From positions 1,902,352,644 to 1,902,416,643 of the forward strand of contig OY728163.1 in the NCBI GenBank assembly GCA_963277665.1: a stretch of 64,000 bases of DNA, read 5' to 3'. Both the position numbers and the translations under genes were made by a program. The notes under the pieces are model-generated. The model worked only from the letters and a program-made list of their open reading frames with translations. It did no database searches and was not told the origin of the DNA. This DNA comes from Viscum album. Lineage: Eukaryota > Streptophyta > Magnoliopsida > Santalales > Viscaceae. Of this stretch, positions 50,501 through 62,800 are shown in pieces. The first letter of the stretch is position 1. The number at the start of each line of letters is the position of its first letter.

Positions 50501-52379
50501 TATCCACACTTGATATGATGGTGCTGAAGAAGATTCATCCTCCTACTTGTACTTGTACATAATAAGGGGTTGATTCCCTATATTAAGAGTGATTTTCCTC
50601 TCTTGGAAATTTATATTGGCTCTATATAGGGAAATCCAACTCATGCTAAGAATTGAATAAAATTTCACTAGAGGGAGAATGACATGGTTCATCGGGAAGT
50701 TCAATCCAAAAATTGTGATAGGGGAGGAGTTATATTCATGGGATAAAATTATATCCCAATTTTCCATTCTCACCAACATATTTACTTCCATTATTCAAGG
50801 TGGTGTTTGGATTGTTCTTCTAAAATTTTGGGATATAAAATAATGTGTTGAACCAGAATCAAAAAGTACGTTCACTATTATTTAACTAATAACTAATATA
50901 CCTGTCACCATTTCGTTTTTAGGGTTTCCTTAGATGATAGTGATGGAAAAATCTTACCCTTTCTTCCTTGGAGGTTGTTGGTTGCCTCTGAAACCCCTTG
51001 CCATATGGCACTAGTTTTCAAAGGTCCCATGTTATTTTTATTTGAAGAAATGAAAAATGCATTAGGTTTCGAACGAAACATTACTCTCCTATATCACACT
51101 TGTGGGTTATTCTTGTCAGTAGTTAATAGCTAGGTTCCCTTATCTTCCACACCTAAATTATTTCTTCATCCCCTTCAAGAAATTATGTGGTGCTTCATTA
51201 TGCACTTTTGGAAGGTGGGGTGCTTGAATTTCTTAGCACTATTGGATTCCATCAGACCACCAAAATTAAAGTTCAACTTATGATTCTTATCCCCATGATA
51301 CCCCTTACATTCACGATCACCATTTCTACTATGATGTCACATCAAAAATGTCCCCATACATATCAAAGTAACGGATCGATAGAGTATTTTGTAGGCTAGG
51401 TTTTAGCCCAATAATGAAGTGGTCAACCATGAATTTATGGGTAGTGACAATGAAAAAGGAATATCATGAAAGCCTTGTGAGGTTTTCATCATAAGATTTG
51501 ATGGATTCTTCCTTATTTTTCTTGAGGGAAATGAATTCCCTTTCCATCTTATGTCGGAGGCTGCGATGAAAATATTTATCAAAAAACAATTTCCAAAAAT
51601 CCATTCACTCCAATGCCTCGATCTCCACCTCAGGAATCGTATTTTTGATCAATTTCAACCATTTATTCGCTTCCCCCTCAATATGATAAGCATCCAGAAG
51701 TACCATATCGTTTTTAGAACATTGAATGATTGAGAATATCTTTTCAATAGAGTTTATCCATTTTCGGCGATTGAGGGATCATATCATCCTTTAAAATTAG
51801 GAGGCCTTTTCTCATGATGCTCTAAATTGCATCTTGTTCATTAGGGGGGGTTAACTTTCACCTTTACCCATGTTTCTATTCAAAACATGAGTTTACTGAG
51901 AGAGTATCATGACAATGTTTGTGATTCCCACTTCCATAGGATTGGGAATCTCATTAGAACATACATCATATTAATCTTCACATCAGTTGTTAGCCCGAGT
52001 CCTCCTATTAATGACCATTTTCTGGAATAAAATGAATTTTAGTAGTAACCCATAAATAGGAATCCAATAATAAAAAGGGATATTTTATAAATGACATTTC
52101 TATCCTGAACTTATGAATTTATAGGCTTCAATCGATGTTATCCATGATCTACTTCCCAACATATATTCTTAGGTGATTTTTTATTCCATTAATAATTTTT
52201 CCTATTATGCTTATGAATTTACTAGAGCATATCCCTTGGGAGTGTTGTAAACAAAGGTGCAACAAGGCCTGTTGTTGTGTGCCAGTTCCTATTCGAGTAT
52301 AGCTCAAAGCGGTGTTTTCGGGTTTTACCCCTAGATTCATCTTTTCTAGATCCTCCTCTACTTGTTCATATCTATACAT
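47504..52379 (-). pseudogene. Decayed gag-pol of gypsy interior 2
   Basis: Same order as interior 1. The gag N-terminus at 52149-52379 (RYEQVEEDLEKMNL) is open for 76 codons and starts about 130 nt after the primer site. The rest of gag runs down to about 51000. Protease is at 50543-50990 (SSPITIFGLNF, SWISLYRANI). Reverse transcriptase (about 49600-50340) and RNase H (about 49180-49560) can be followed only in fragments. The integrase core is at about 48080-48900 and its C-terminus at 47646-47888 (SFETLDRFGVVAYQLALPSN), continuing to MSNPHLF and FRGQNF before the purine tract. This copy is more decayed than interior 1 and carries no LINE. Confidence 0.8.
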
Positions 52380-52510
52380 GGATGTATTTTCTTAGTAGAC
52401 CACTTAATCTATACTCAACAAAATTTAGGGATGTTTTTATTATTCTTAGTCTTATCTTTAAGTATTTCACTAGGGTTTTCTGATCCTAATCCCAAAATAA
52501 CTAAACCAAT

Positions 52511-52522
52511 CCGCTGATACCG
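52511..52522 (-). other. Primer binding site, interior 2
   Basis: Minus-strand CGGTATCAGCGG, two bases from LTR-C. One transition from TGGTATCAG plus the usual drift after it. Equivalent to 45063-45075. Confidence 0.75.
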
Positions 52523-54637
52523 ACTATAACAAACCTCTTCTCTATTACACACTTAAACATGATTTATTACATAAAAACGATCATAAGAGGACTCTGAGGA
52601 TGTAGAGGTCTAGTGTCTTGGGAAATTAGGAACATTAAAATATCTTTATTGAAAACATAGTTTACATGATCGCAACATTCCCTCGTACTTAGCATTCCCC
52701 AAGATAACCCGAGGACTTACATGTGAAAAGGGAGAGCTATGAAGCCCAGTAAGGGAGTAATAAAGACATAAAATGAAGAATATTGTACATTTTTGTAAAT
52801 AGACATATAAATGGAGTGCAATAGAAACATGAACATAAAGACATGATATAGAATTACTATCATAACATGTAAATGTGGAAACAAAATTTAACATGATATT
52901 AGTATGAGATGAGGCTAATTTCACATGGACCATGAGTAAACCCTCATTTCAATTGAATTAGCATGAGTAAAACCTCATTGAACATGGTGTATCATGATAC
53001 TATTCATTACCCAATGCATTGGAGTGCTCTCAGGGTGCACCCTTCTTATTCATTTCATTTCAGGCATAAGTGTTCCACAAATATCATACAACATGGATTC
53101 AATGAACATAATTATTTATTCCACGATAAAGTAATGTTAAATTCATACATGAAACCATACAATAAATATGAAAATGTTCAAAAAGTTTAATACCCTTGAT
53201 AGATAAATGGGCATGGTATTCACAACACAATGACCTTGGCTTGGATAATCACAGTTCAATTTCGGCAGCATAATGGCATGACATAAGACTTCATAATTAT
53301 GGTTTATGAGAGATAATGAGGTATCTCATTATATTTTCATGAAATAGGCAGTATTGGGGTCATATACATACATGTCCCAATATACGTAATGGAATTTAGA
53401 TGTATAATATAAAACAATTTCATGAATGAATGTGAGATGAGAGAAATTCCTTACGGAGTTTCCGCATGGTAATGGGTGTCATGGGAGGAATTAAAGAGAG
53501 AAAAAGAGGTATTTCATCATTCCAACATGATGAAGGTAGTATGGGGTAGGTGAAAAATCATATCCCAACTTTTTTAATTGAAAAAAAGTTAAAATAATAT
53601 AAATAAACATGGGAAAAAATGAGAGAGGAAGAAGTACCTTACATGGAAGTGTGATCTCAAGGATTTGGAGGGGTTTGAGAGAGGATTATTTTTCCTTGAG
53701 GATCATTGGGAGGATTCTAGTGAGAGGAGGTAAGGGGTTGGTCGAGATCCAAATGTTTCGAGTAAAGATAAGTGGGAGCTTGGGTGGGTTTATTTAGGAT
53801 AAGGGAGGGAATTCTTTATTATATAGGTTTTCGACACCACACGTTAAACTAATCAAAACCACATACCATCTCATGGTTTTTTCCAATTGTTTTTTTCAAA
53901 GTGGAGTGTGAAACATTAATTTTTAAGGCCAATAGCCAAAATTATAAAAATATTAGGCTTTCATATTTGGAGCTTAGTCACACTCTCAAGGAAATCATTT
54001 TAAAATGATAAAATGTTTTACAAGTCTTTAAGGGTCCACTGATGCTTTGTAAAATAAATAAATCAAACATAAAATCATATTTTATTAATGTTAAAACATA
54101 TATTGTCCAAATAATTCTTTTATATAATTTTATTATATCACTATTGGTTCATTATGATTCATAAAACACATTATTTATTAAAACGGTGTTTAATTTTAAC
54201 CAACAATTTGATTGTCTCAAAAAATTATAAAAAATTAACCGTTAGATAATTTCAACTTCTTGAATCCAAAAAATAATGTTCATTTTACCTAAATAATTTT
54301 CTAAATATGTAAATATTCAATTTTATTATAAAAACCCACATTTATTGAAAACTCATCTATTTTGACAAAAATAGTTCTCAAAACATAATAAAAATTTTCA
54401 ATTGTATTCGTCAAAAAATTATAAGATCATTTATGTTTAATAAATATCAATTTAGTAATATTATTTTATTAAAATATTATTTAATTAAAAAATATCCATT
54501 AATTAATAAAAATAGATTTCTTAATTGAATATTAACTAAAAAACTATTTGATCTTTAAAACCCATTTACAATGTAACAATAAAAAAATGAATGTATATTC
54601 TTTATTCTATACAAAACTACTGTACATAATCATAGTT

Positions 54638-54907
54638 CTATGGTATTTTTAGATAACCCCTTATAACACCCTCATAAGCCTAAAGGGTAAGGTGCACGAT
54701 GGTGATAGACACTTGGGGAGGCTTAGATAACATCGCATAGGTGGTAATCTCTATTAACATTCACTGCTCATGTCGGTGGTTCCGTTCCATATTAACATGT
54801 TGAAGCTCAGATTGGGCTTGGTCAAGAGATAATCCCAGTGACACTACCTCCTTTCCAAGCTTCAACTATTGGGATTCGTATGGAGAAATTCTACTAGAAT
54901 AGGTCAT
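54638..54907 (-). pseudogene. LTR-C leader ORF, broken
   Basis: Same length as the LTR-A ORF (270 nt including stop), aligned without gaps. Reads MTYSSRISPYESQ, then a stop at codon 14, then LGKEVVSLGLSLDQAQ, a stop at codon 49 where A and B have the Trp of EKW (TGG to TGA), and a stop at codon 76. It ends YLKIP like LTR-A. The shared terminus shows that the longer 89-codon form is ancestral and that LTR-B is shortened. Confidence 0.6.
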
Positions 54908-54948
54908 TGCATCCTTTGTCAGAGTAAACTGGATTTGTTAAATCCCTA

Positions 54949-54956
54949 TATTTATA
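54949..54956 (-). promoter_or_regulatory. TATA box of LTR-C
   Basis: Minus-strand TATAAATA, 180 bp from the LTR start and 42 nt before the leader ORF, the same as in LTR-A. Confidence 0.65.
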
Positions 54957-55136
54957 CTAATTATGTGGTCACTATCCAATGACTATATTAGCAATAGTAA
55001 AAATTCTTAATGGTATTTTAAAATCCAAAAATCTTAAATTCAAGTATGTTCATATGTCTTATATAACCATTTTACATAGTAAGAAATTTAATCATATTAA
55101 GATGAATTTTCATTAATAAATGTTTGGATCGTTACC

Positions 55137-56700
55137 AGAACCCTATGGAAAGTCATGATCCACCTACAGATTACAATGGTGAGTCATTTTAAACATCATT
55201 AGTATTAAAATTATGAGTTGAATCACCATTGGTAATTTCTCTATGCAGAACATTTTGGAATGATCATCTAGAGATCCTCTTTCTTCATTAATTTGATTAT
55301 TATAGTTTCTTTATTTTTTACCATTTTAATATAAATAGAAGTTTACTTATTTTATGTTCATTGATTTGGGGTTTTTTTCATTTATGTTTTATGAAACTAG
55401 TTCTTGGATTTTTCCAATTTTCATATTTTTTTCACAGCACTCGATATGTTTTCATTTTTTTTGTTGGAATTTAATTTAGGTATCCAGTATTGGAAACATC
55501 TTATGGAAGGTCATGTGTATCCAATGTAAATATATAATGGTGAATTGTGAGTCAACATTGGACACTAAATGGTAGAAAATGTATTGTTTTATCTTTTAGC
55601 GACATTGATTTCTTAGTGGCATGGTTTTTTCTTGTTTTTTGATTTTATTTTTATATTTTAAATTTAATTATAGAAACCACTCTATTCTAGAGGTAGGTAA
55701 TGATCTACTGCACTATTTTCTCGTGGTGTTTCATGAGGCATTGCTCCCAATTTTCAGTAGTGTTTCCGGATTCCCTGCCAAAAATGTTAATTCCTCATTA
55801 TATTATGTTTTTTTAAAATTGTATTTATCACTTAAATTGTTTTTTATTAAATTATTTTGGTAAGATAATTATTTTTTTATGTTGAGATAAAATTAAATAG
55901 TGTGTAAAAGTAATTATAACACGATTTTATGAACATTTATTAATTCAATTTAATTTTCATTTATGCTCTATTTTACTATATTTTTGTTATAGGTATAATA
56001 TACAAAATTATATTTTATTATAAACTTTTTATAATTATCAATTATTTAAAATTTATTTACATAACATATTATTTTTTTTATATTAATATTTCATGAAGAA
56101 ATTTAAAAAAATTCTATCTATTTTCTTCAATCATTTCTTTAGGAAAAAATAGAAACAGTGATATATTTTCATTTTTATTATATAACATGTTTCGTGAAAA
56201 TAATTCAATTGGAAATTATCCAATAAGGTCTATGTTTTAATTATCTCAGATATATCATTAAGGAATAAAAATATATAATTGTGCAAATCATTCATCGATA
56301 TGACTTGTGATACACCTTCGACATTCTTTCTAAACTCAAATTGTGCACAAGACTTAAAAAATTCTATAATATATCTTGGTTCATAGAAGTAATTCAACAT
56401 CAAAATGTTTTCCTTCCATGTGATCAAATACCATCATGCTAGTACATACTCCAAATTTTGATTATCTACTAATTTCCGGGTATTTTTTAATTCCTGGAAT
56501 ATTTTTCATTTAATTTTTAATTTATTCTTATCGGATTTTGGATTTCCCCTTTAAAAGAATATTTTTTTCATTCTCTAGTTATTCCACCTATTATAGAGAA
56601 GGTAGGGTTGTGACTGCTAATAAAAATTCTAGTAAAAAAACAAGGGTAATTATCATGTGTCAAGACTGGGTTGTGCCTCCATGTTTTTTAAAAAGTAGTA
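55137..56700. other. Unassigned AT-rich DNA right of the gypsy array
   Basis: No gene recognised. Small frames (55621-55863, 56230-56427, 56538-56729) are Phe/Leu/Ile-rich by composition only. The start of the copia LTR must lie toward the right end of this stretch, but I cannot place its first base. Confidence 0.4.
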
Positions 56701-56759
56701 TCTACAAAAAATGGTTTACACACCTTTAAAAGTGAGGTTCATAGTGGGTTCTATTATCC

Positions 56760-56767
56760 TATAAAAG
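56760..56767 (+). promoter_or_regulatory. Probable TATA box of a copia LTR
   Basis: TATAAAAG about 280 bp before a primer binding site and about 440 bp before gag, a usual spacing for a Ty1/copia LTR. Confidence 0.45.
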
Positions 56768-57039
56768 TAGAAGAGATTCAGTAGTGTACTATAAACTTTT
56801 ATATCTGAACCACTATAAATCCTTGTGTTTTTTCAAAAAAAATTCACTACAACTCAACTCATGAAACTTCACTCAATATAGATTAATAGTTTAGAAACAC
56901 ATATTTCTTCTGTCATTAGATTTTAAAAATGACAATCCCCCAATCATATCATCCATAAATAATGATCCCATAGATGGTATAAGATCCTAATATCTATAAC
57001 GATATATTTTTTATTTTCCTTATTAAGATACATAACGAT

Positions 57040-57055
57040 TGGTATCATATCTAGG
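57040..57055 (+). other. Copia primer binding site
   Basis: TGGTATCATATCTAGG is close to the TGGTATCAGAGCCTAGG commonly used by plant copia elements (initiator tRNA-Met), with two substitutions and one missing base. It places the LTR end at about 57037-57039. Confidence 0.6.
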
Positions 57056-57203
57056 TAAATAGCTCTATGGTTCAAATATCAAATACATTTTATCAAAACC
57101 TTTTCTTGAATTCTTTATCATTTTTGTTTCTTATTTTTTTAACATTTTTCAAACCTTATATCCTATAATTACCAATCTAATGAATATAAAAAAATATTTT
57201 TAG

Positions 57204-58368
57204 ATGGAAGGTGTCTATGAAAATGATGGTTTGACTCCATAGAAACAACCAATATTTAAGGGATGTGACTATCGCTGTTAGAAATATACAATGGAAGCCT
57301 ACTTTATAAAACTTAGTCTGGATCACTAGACTATCAAGGAAAACCCATATGAGCTACCCAAGGTTAATCTAAATACTCTGGTGGATAATCACATTGTAAT
57401 ATATGTTTTTAATTGTTAATTTTAATCTTTTTTTTGTGTTATATAAGTAGAAGTTTATATAGTGATGTATTAACAAGTAGTACATCCCATGACATTTGGA
57501 GGATACTTTATGAAACTCGCTCTGGGACTGAAAATCTTAATAGAATCATTGTAGGAATTCTCTAAGTAGAATACCATGATATCAAAATGGGGGATAAGGT
57601 ATCTATAAAAAAAATATTTCATCTGTTCAAAAGTATGACCAGTGGTATGAGTTATCTAAAAATGTTTTTAACAACATAACTGAAGTCAGAAGAGTTATGA
57701 GAGCTATTCCAAAAATACGTCATCAAAATTGGTTTTCTATTGATGAGAGAAATAATTTTGTGGAGTATACTTTAGATGAACAAATAGGCTCTCTATTGTA
57801 GTGTGATTTAGAGCTGAAGAATATTTCAGATTATGAGACTTCTAAAAGAAATTGTTTTACATTTAAATAAAATTTTATCGACACCACTAATGAATCTAAA
57901 CTAGGGAGGTAGAAAAATGGCATGGATATAGATGAGTTCAACAAAAAAAAAATTCAAGATCATTGAAAAAAATGGTGGGAAGAGATAGTTCACAAGGAAT
58001 TATAGAAAAGACTATAAAAAAGGTCATATTATTAAAAATAATGATGTTCCATAATTAAACTTTTATGAGTTCATGAATAAAGGTCAAGGACAGACTTCCC
58101 TAAAAACAATCATCCAAATGAAGTCAAAGATAAATGAATAAATGAAGATCAAGCCATGTTTGGGGGTTGGAAATGTTTAGGAGAATCTATCTCAAGTGTT
58201 GATTCTATAAGTGAAAAAATGACATGGAATTTTTCCTTAATGGGTATTAAATGGGATGCAAGTTACTCTCACTATACTAAATTAATCACTCCTTTATGTG
58301 TTTATTATAATGATTTATCTGGAAATGAAACTAGATTTTTTTATACATGTTCGGATTTCGATTGTTAA
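57204..58368 (+). pseudogene. Ty1/copia gag remnant
   Basis: Begins at an ATG about 150 bp after the primer site. The N-terminal copia gag signature is visible as PIFKGCDYRC then KYTMEAYFIKL, with a TAG exactly where the conserved Trp belongs; another TAG replaces a Trp in the next line (TGG to TAG). A UBN2-type gag core follows with frame changes: SSTSHDIWRILYETRSGTE near 57480-57530 and YTLDEQIGSLL near 57766-57800. A degenerate knuckle-like KKGHIIKNND is near 58020. The last part (58156-58368) is open but has no domain. No copia protease, integrase or reverse transcriptase was found to the right, so the element is truncated, or gag-only. Confidence 0.7.
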
Positions 58369-59500
58369 AATTAAAATGTCATACATTTTATTAATGAAAA
58401 TGAAGAATTAAATAATAATGGATCCCGGATAATTGAAAAGTATAAAAACATGAAAATAAAGAATAATAATTTTATTAAATAAAATCCTAAATTAAAATTG
58501 CAATGTAATAATTTGAAAATATATGTTTTTCTAAATGATAAAACAAAATATAATTTTAATTATGAATTAATATAACTAAAATATATAATTGAAATGATTA
58601 AAAGAATTATGGTTGTAAACGATAAAGATCATGATTTGAGATTTAATTTAGTGGTGTTTTTAAAGAAATTATAAAATTAATGTATGAAATTAATATAAGA
58701 AAATAAAAAATTAAGGAATAATGCTTCGGAATCCAATGAAATGGACATTACAATTTTATAACCTCTTCAAAAAGAAAATATGTACCTAAAAAAATGAATT
58801 TTTCAATGAAAAAGTGAATTTATCTATATTTTAATAGATGAAAATAATATTATAAGAAGTTTTATTCAATGAAATTGAACACCAATAAGAATAGTTTTGA
58901 AAAGTTCTATATAACTACAAAGTTAAATTAAAATAACTTTTTCAAAATCTCAAATGTAATAATTTGATATGTAATATATATCAATTTACATTTAGTATTT
59001 TTCACTATTTATCAACAAATGAAACTTCTCAGAAAAATACCAAAAAATCAAACTAAGATACTTTTTATCTTCCAACATAAAAATTTATGTTTATTTTCAA
59101 ATATAAATTTTATAAATGTGTCATAAATTGGATTTAATATAGGATCACCATTAAAAGGCGACCAAAGTACCTTTATAAAAATATTGGGTTTTATGGGAAA
59201 AATTGGGTTTATTATAATACTTTTCCTACTAAATCTATTAGATGAATGATAAAAATATTTTATTGAATATTTAATATATATTTATATAACCTTAATATCA
59301 CACAAAAATTTTAATTAATTTAATTTATTGGATTAAAACACCCTTTTGAGCATAAATGTATTTTTTTTTCTATAAAGTCTTTCTATTTATATTAAATTGG
59401 TTCTTATATTCATTTATAATTTAAATGTAACCAATGAATTCATATTATATTTCTTTTAATCCATACATTTTCATATGTTAGTTAATAATATTTATAATCA
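58369..59500. other. Very AT-rich stretch without a recognised gene
   Basis: Lys/Asn/Ile-rich frames follow copia gag and could be a decayed coiled-coil continuation of it, but I see no motif. No repeats or RNA genes recognised. Confidence 0.35.
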
Positions 59501-59799
59501 ATAATTTAAGGGCTTGTTTAAGTCCTATTATATTAAATAATAATGTTTAATTAATATATTTCTATTTAGTAAAACTTGTTCTTGTGTGTAACGAATGTCC
59601 TCAAAGAAACTTGTTGTTTCATGTGATGTATGCAAACTCAAAATCAAATTCATTGAAATTTATTTCATGGATTAATACTATAAATTTTTTAAATATATTA
59701 TAAACTACTAATATATTATATTCCCTTATATTATTGGTATTTCATGTCATATATTCTATTGAATATAATATTCTTACTTTAGAATTTTGGGGTCGTACA
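59501..59799 (-). repeat. Start of a minus-strand gypsy LTR
   Basis: On the minus strand the LTR starts at 59799 with TGTACGACCCCAAAATTC, the TGTAACGACCC type, directly after the purine tract at 59800. Only this end is defined; the left bound given is arbitrary and the LTR probably reaches further left. Confidence 0.5.
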
Positions 59800-59811
59800 T
59801 TCTCTCCACCT
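59800..59811 (-). other. Polypurine tract of a minus-strand gypsy element
   Basis: Minus-strand AGGTGGAGAGAA, the same tract as in the 16173-25158 element, preceded by GAGGATGGAATTTAATTA, the usual end of gypsy integrase coding. Confidence 0.55.
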
Positions 59812-62800
59812 TAATTAAATTCCATCCTCATAGTTTAAACTCATCCTTGGTAAAAAAAACTATATGATATTTACTATTTTTAAATGTCACATCAAGATAT
59901 GGTTTTGGAAACCATTTTCTTGAAAAGATATATTGGGATGTATGGAGGTCACATGGACTAACATATAACTTTTTCTCTGTGTAAGAGAACATTAGTGTAA
60001 TTTAGTTATACATACATAGAGGAAAAGTGTAAATATTTATAGAGAGTAATTGAAGTCATCAGTCACAAAAAACTGAATGATCAGTGGAATGTTATGGGCC
60101 TCCAATACATAAATCTTTGATGATTTAATAGACCATAGGTTAAACAAAAGTTAAAGTATTAGGAAAACATTTTTGTTGTATGATTCATTTCTTAACGTTG
60201 AGTAATTATTTTACTACCTATGAATATAATAAAACTTTTTTACGTAGCATATTTCAAAATAAAAATTTCTTACATTTTTATGGTTTTATAAACTATTAAT
60301 TCATCCATTAATTCATGAAATGTATATCAAAAAATTAACTTTTATTCCTGAAGAACTAAAATACATGTTTAGAGGGTTATAAGGCCCTTAAAATAGTGAC
60401 ATGTTTAACTATTTTTCTCTAACTACTCTCTTAAAAAAATGGTTAATAAATTAATCTTTAAACCAAAAACATTATTCTACTAGTTCATTATTAATATTTA
60501 TTCATAAAATTATTCAACTTCAAAAAATGAAATTTAGTAGTTTAGTGGTTGGGGTTAAACCCTTATCATCCATCAAACATGGGTTTATGTCCCGCAGCCT
60601 TTTTGTATTTTATGGTTTGTCATTCAGCATATAGTTTGTCCTTTTTCATACTATATTAATACATAGAATGGAAAACCTTGAAATTTAATAATTAAATAGC
60701 CTCTTAACTAAGGATTTCAATACAACCTCCTTACATAAACACTGCATCCATTTATTTCAACATCTGTAATTCCTTTTTCTTGGTTTAATCCTTTTGAATT
60801 GATAATTGACTCAGTTAATGTCCAAGTTCCATATATTCAAGGAAATGAAGCATAAATGGTTCATTAAGATGAGATTTATTTCCTTCCATTGTACTCCTAA
60901 TTTTCCCTGGGAAATTATTATATTATGTCTTTCTTTCACACCCATAGATCATTTCTCTATTCCATTGAGATGATTTCTTGGGTTTATCCTTCCACATTTA
61001 TTACATGATGGAAATTTATAATTTTTCTCTCTACACTCTCCACCACTAAAAATCATATAACCCCCCAACCTTATCATTTTTGGTGACTTCTAGAGTTTTT
61101 TAATGAATATGTTGTTAGTCATATTTTAGGTAAAATTATTTGGCATCAACCAATATATCTTTCACTCTTATCGACACTTCATTTGGTTTCTTAGTGTCAC
61201 CACCCTGTCATTCAAGTTCAATGTAAACATGACTCCTTTAGTTATTGTCCATTTAATAAAAACAGAAATCATTTTGTGATTAAAAAAAGTCATATTGAGA
61301 AAAGAGTATGATAATTTATAATTTTTATTAATTATGAAATGTTATCTTCAGTCTGAAACCCCTTCGGAATAATCTAGGTTATTAATTTTATCACGTATTA
61401 AAAGCCTTCATAACGGGTTGTTATCAAAATGTGTATCATTGTAATAATATCCCCCATGTGTGTCAAACTAGGTGCATAGTAAGACCTAATTTTATATAAC
61501 AGATAATGCTCAAGCCATGCTCAATGCACCATGTCAGAGTTTTTAACCCTAAGAACATCTTCTCTAAAACCATATCCACTTGTGTTATCCATATCAAAAA
61601 TTATTTCTAAGAATACCCACAAAATATTTAACTTACAAATAATCAAGTATGTTCTTCTATTATTATCCTCAATTTTTAACTTTGGGGTATGTTCTCTAAT
61701 ATATATTTCCCTAAATATAGTTCCCAAGGTTACTACTAAACATCCTCAGATAACAACTGTACAGAACATTCCCCATAAAGTTTTTAGATAGTGTCATGCT
61801 ACAATTTTATTGGCATGATTATAATGAATCAAATCATGAACAACCAAAATGTTTATTAGTCTTACTAAACAAGATACATACGTGAATCTAGTATTATAAA
61901 TTAATATAATAATTAAAGTATAATTTTTTCTTTCAATGATAACTTTATTCAATCAAGAATAACCTTAAATAACTTTCATAGTACACTTCTTAATTCTCAT
62001 AGAAAGGAAAAAAATAATTCTGATATAAAATCCTCATTTAGGGTAAATTACATAGAATGATATGATGAAATAATTAGAATAGTGAATATGGAGAGGTAAT
62101 AAATAAATACACATGCCATATGATCAATAAATTGGGAAAGGACTGCGTAAAAATTATAGAAAGTTAAATAGTTGAAAACACATTCCATTCAAATAACTAG
62201 ATAATGAATAATAAATATTAAAAGGAAAATAAAAAAATCACATTCCATTTAGTTAGTGAACTGAGATTGAAATTCATCCATGGATATGTTGACACAAAAT
62301 CTCATTGATAAATTATAACTGAATTTAAATAAGGGAAATTCTTGACTCTGAGACATTGTGCTTCCAAGGTATATAATAACTTTACCATCAAGAGATTTCA
62401 CTAGATGTATTATCATATCTATTGGAAACTATTCTAAGTCTAGAAAAATCAATGATCCCATGAGTCTACCGGTGTATCGAAGGGATATCTATAACTATGA
62501 TACACCCATGTCAAAACATTAAAAATAATTCCTCAGATATCGAATAATAAATTTAACAAAAATCATTATAAATATCAATATGGAGTACAAAATATAGATT
62601 TATCAGTATTTATTCAATATAGGATAACTAAAAACAAGGGATATTATTGTTGATGAATGGAGATTCCCAAGAAAATCGTTAATTCATTCTTTAGGGAAAT
62701 AACATATAAACATCCCAATGTGTCTCATACCAATTTTAAAAATTTGATTCATAAATCCCCTTGAATTAAATGAAACATATAATATCATTTGAATAAGTAT

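Larger units (their letters stand above)
35236..55136 (-). mobile_element. Gypsy array: LTR-interior-LTR-interior-LTR (Tekay/Del-like)
   Basis: Three LTR copies in the same (minus) orientation, A (35236-37847), B (45077-47497) and C (52525-55136), enclose two gag-pol interiors. Interior 1 is 7229 bp, or 5049 bp without the LINE and one target copy; interior 2 is 5027 bp. Each interior has its own tRNA-Met-type primer site next to B or C, and a purine tract next to A or B. A unit would be about 10.2 kb with two LTRs. Shared middle LTRs suggest unequal recombination rather than three insertions. The flanking 5-mers (TTAAC, AGAAC) match only in AAC. Confidence 0.8.
52525..55136 (-). repeat. LTR-C of the gypsy array
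   Basis: Outermost 5' LTR on the minus strand, 2612 bp, the same length as LTR-A. Homology to the region left of the interiors stops at GGATCGTTAC near 55136; beyond it there is unrelated DNA, whereas A and B are followed by integrase. This end therefore defines the LTR start and shows that the leader ORF is inside the LTR. Confidence 0.75.

Noticed and set aside
35231..55141. TTAAC / AGAAC as a target duplication of the whole gypsy array
   Set aside because: Only three of five bases agree, which chance can explain; LTR edges are uncertain by a base.
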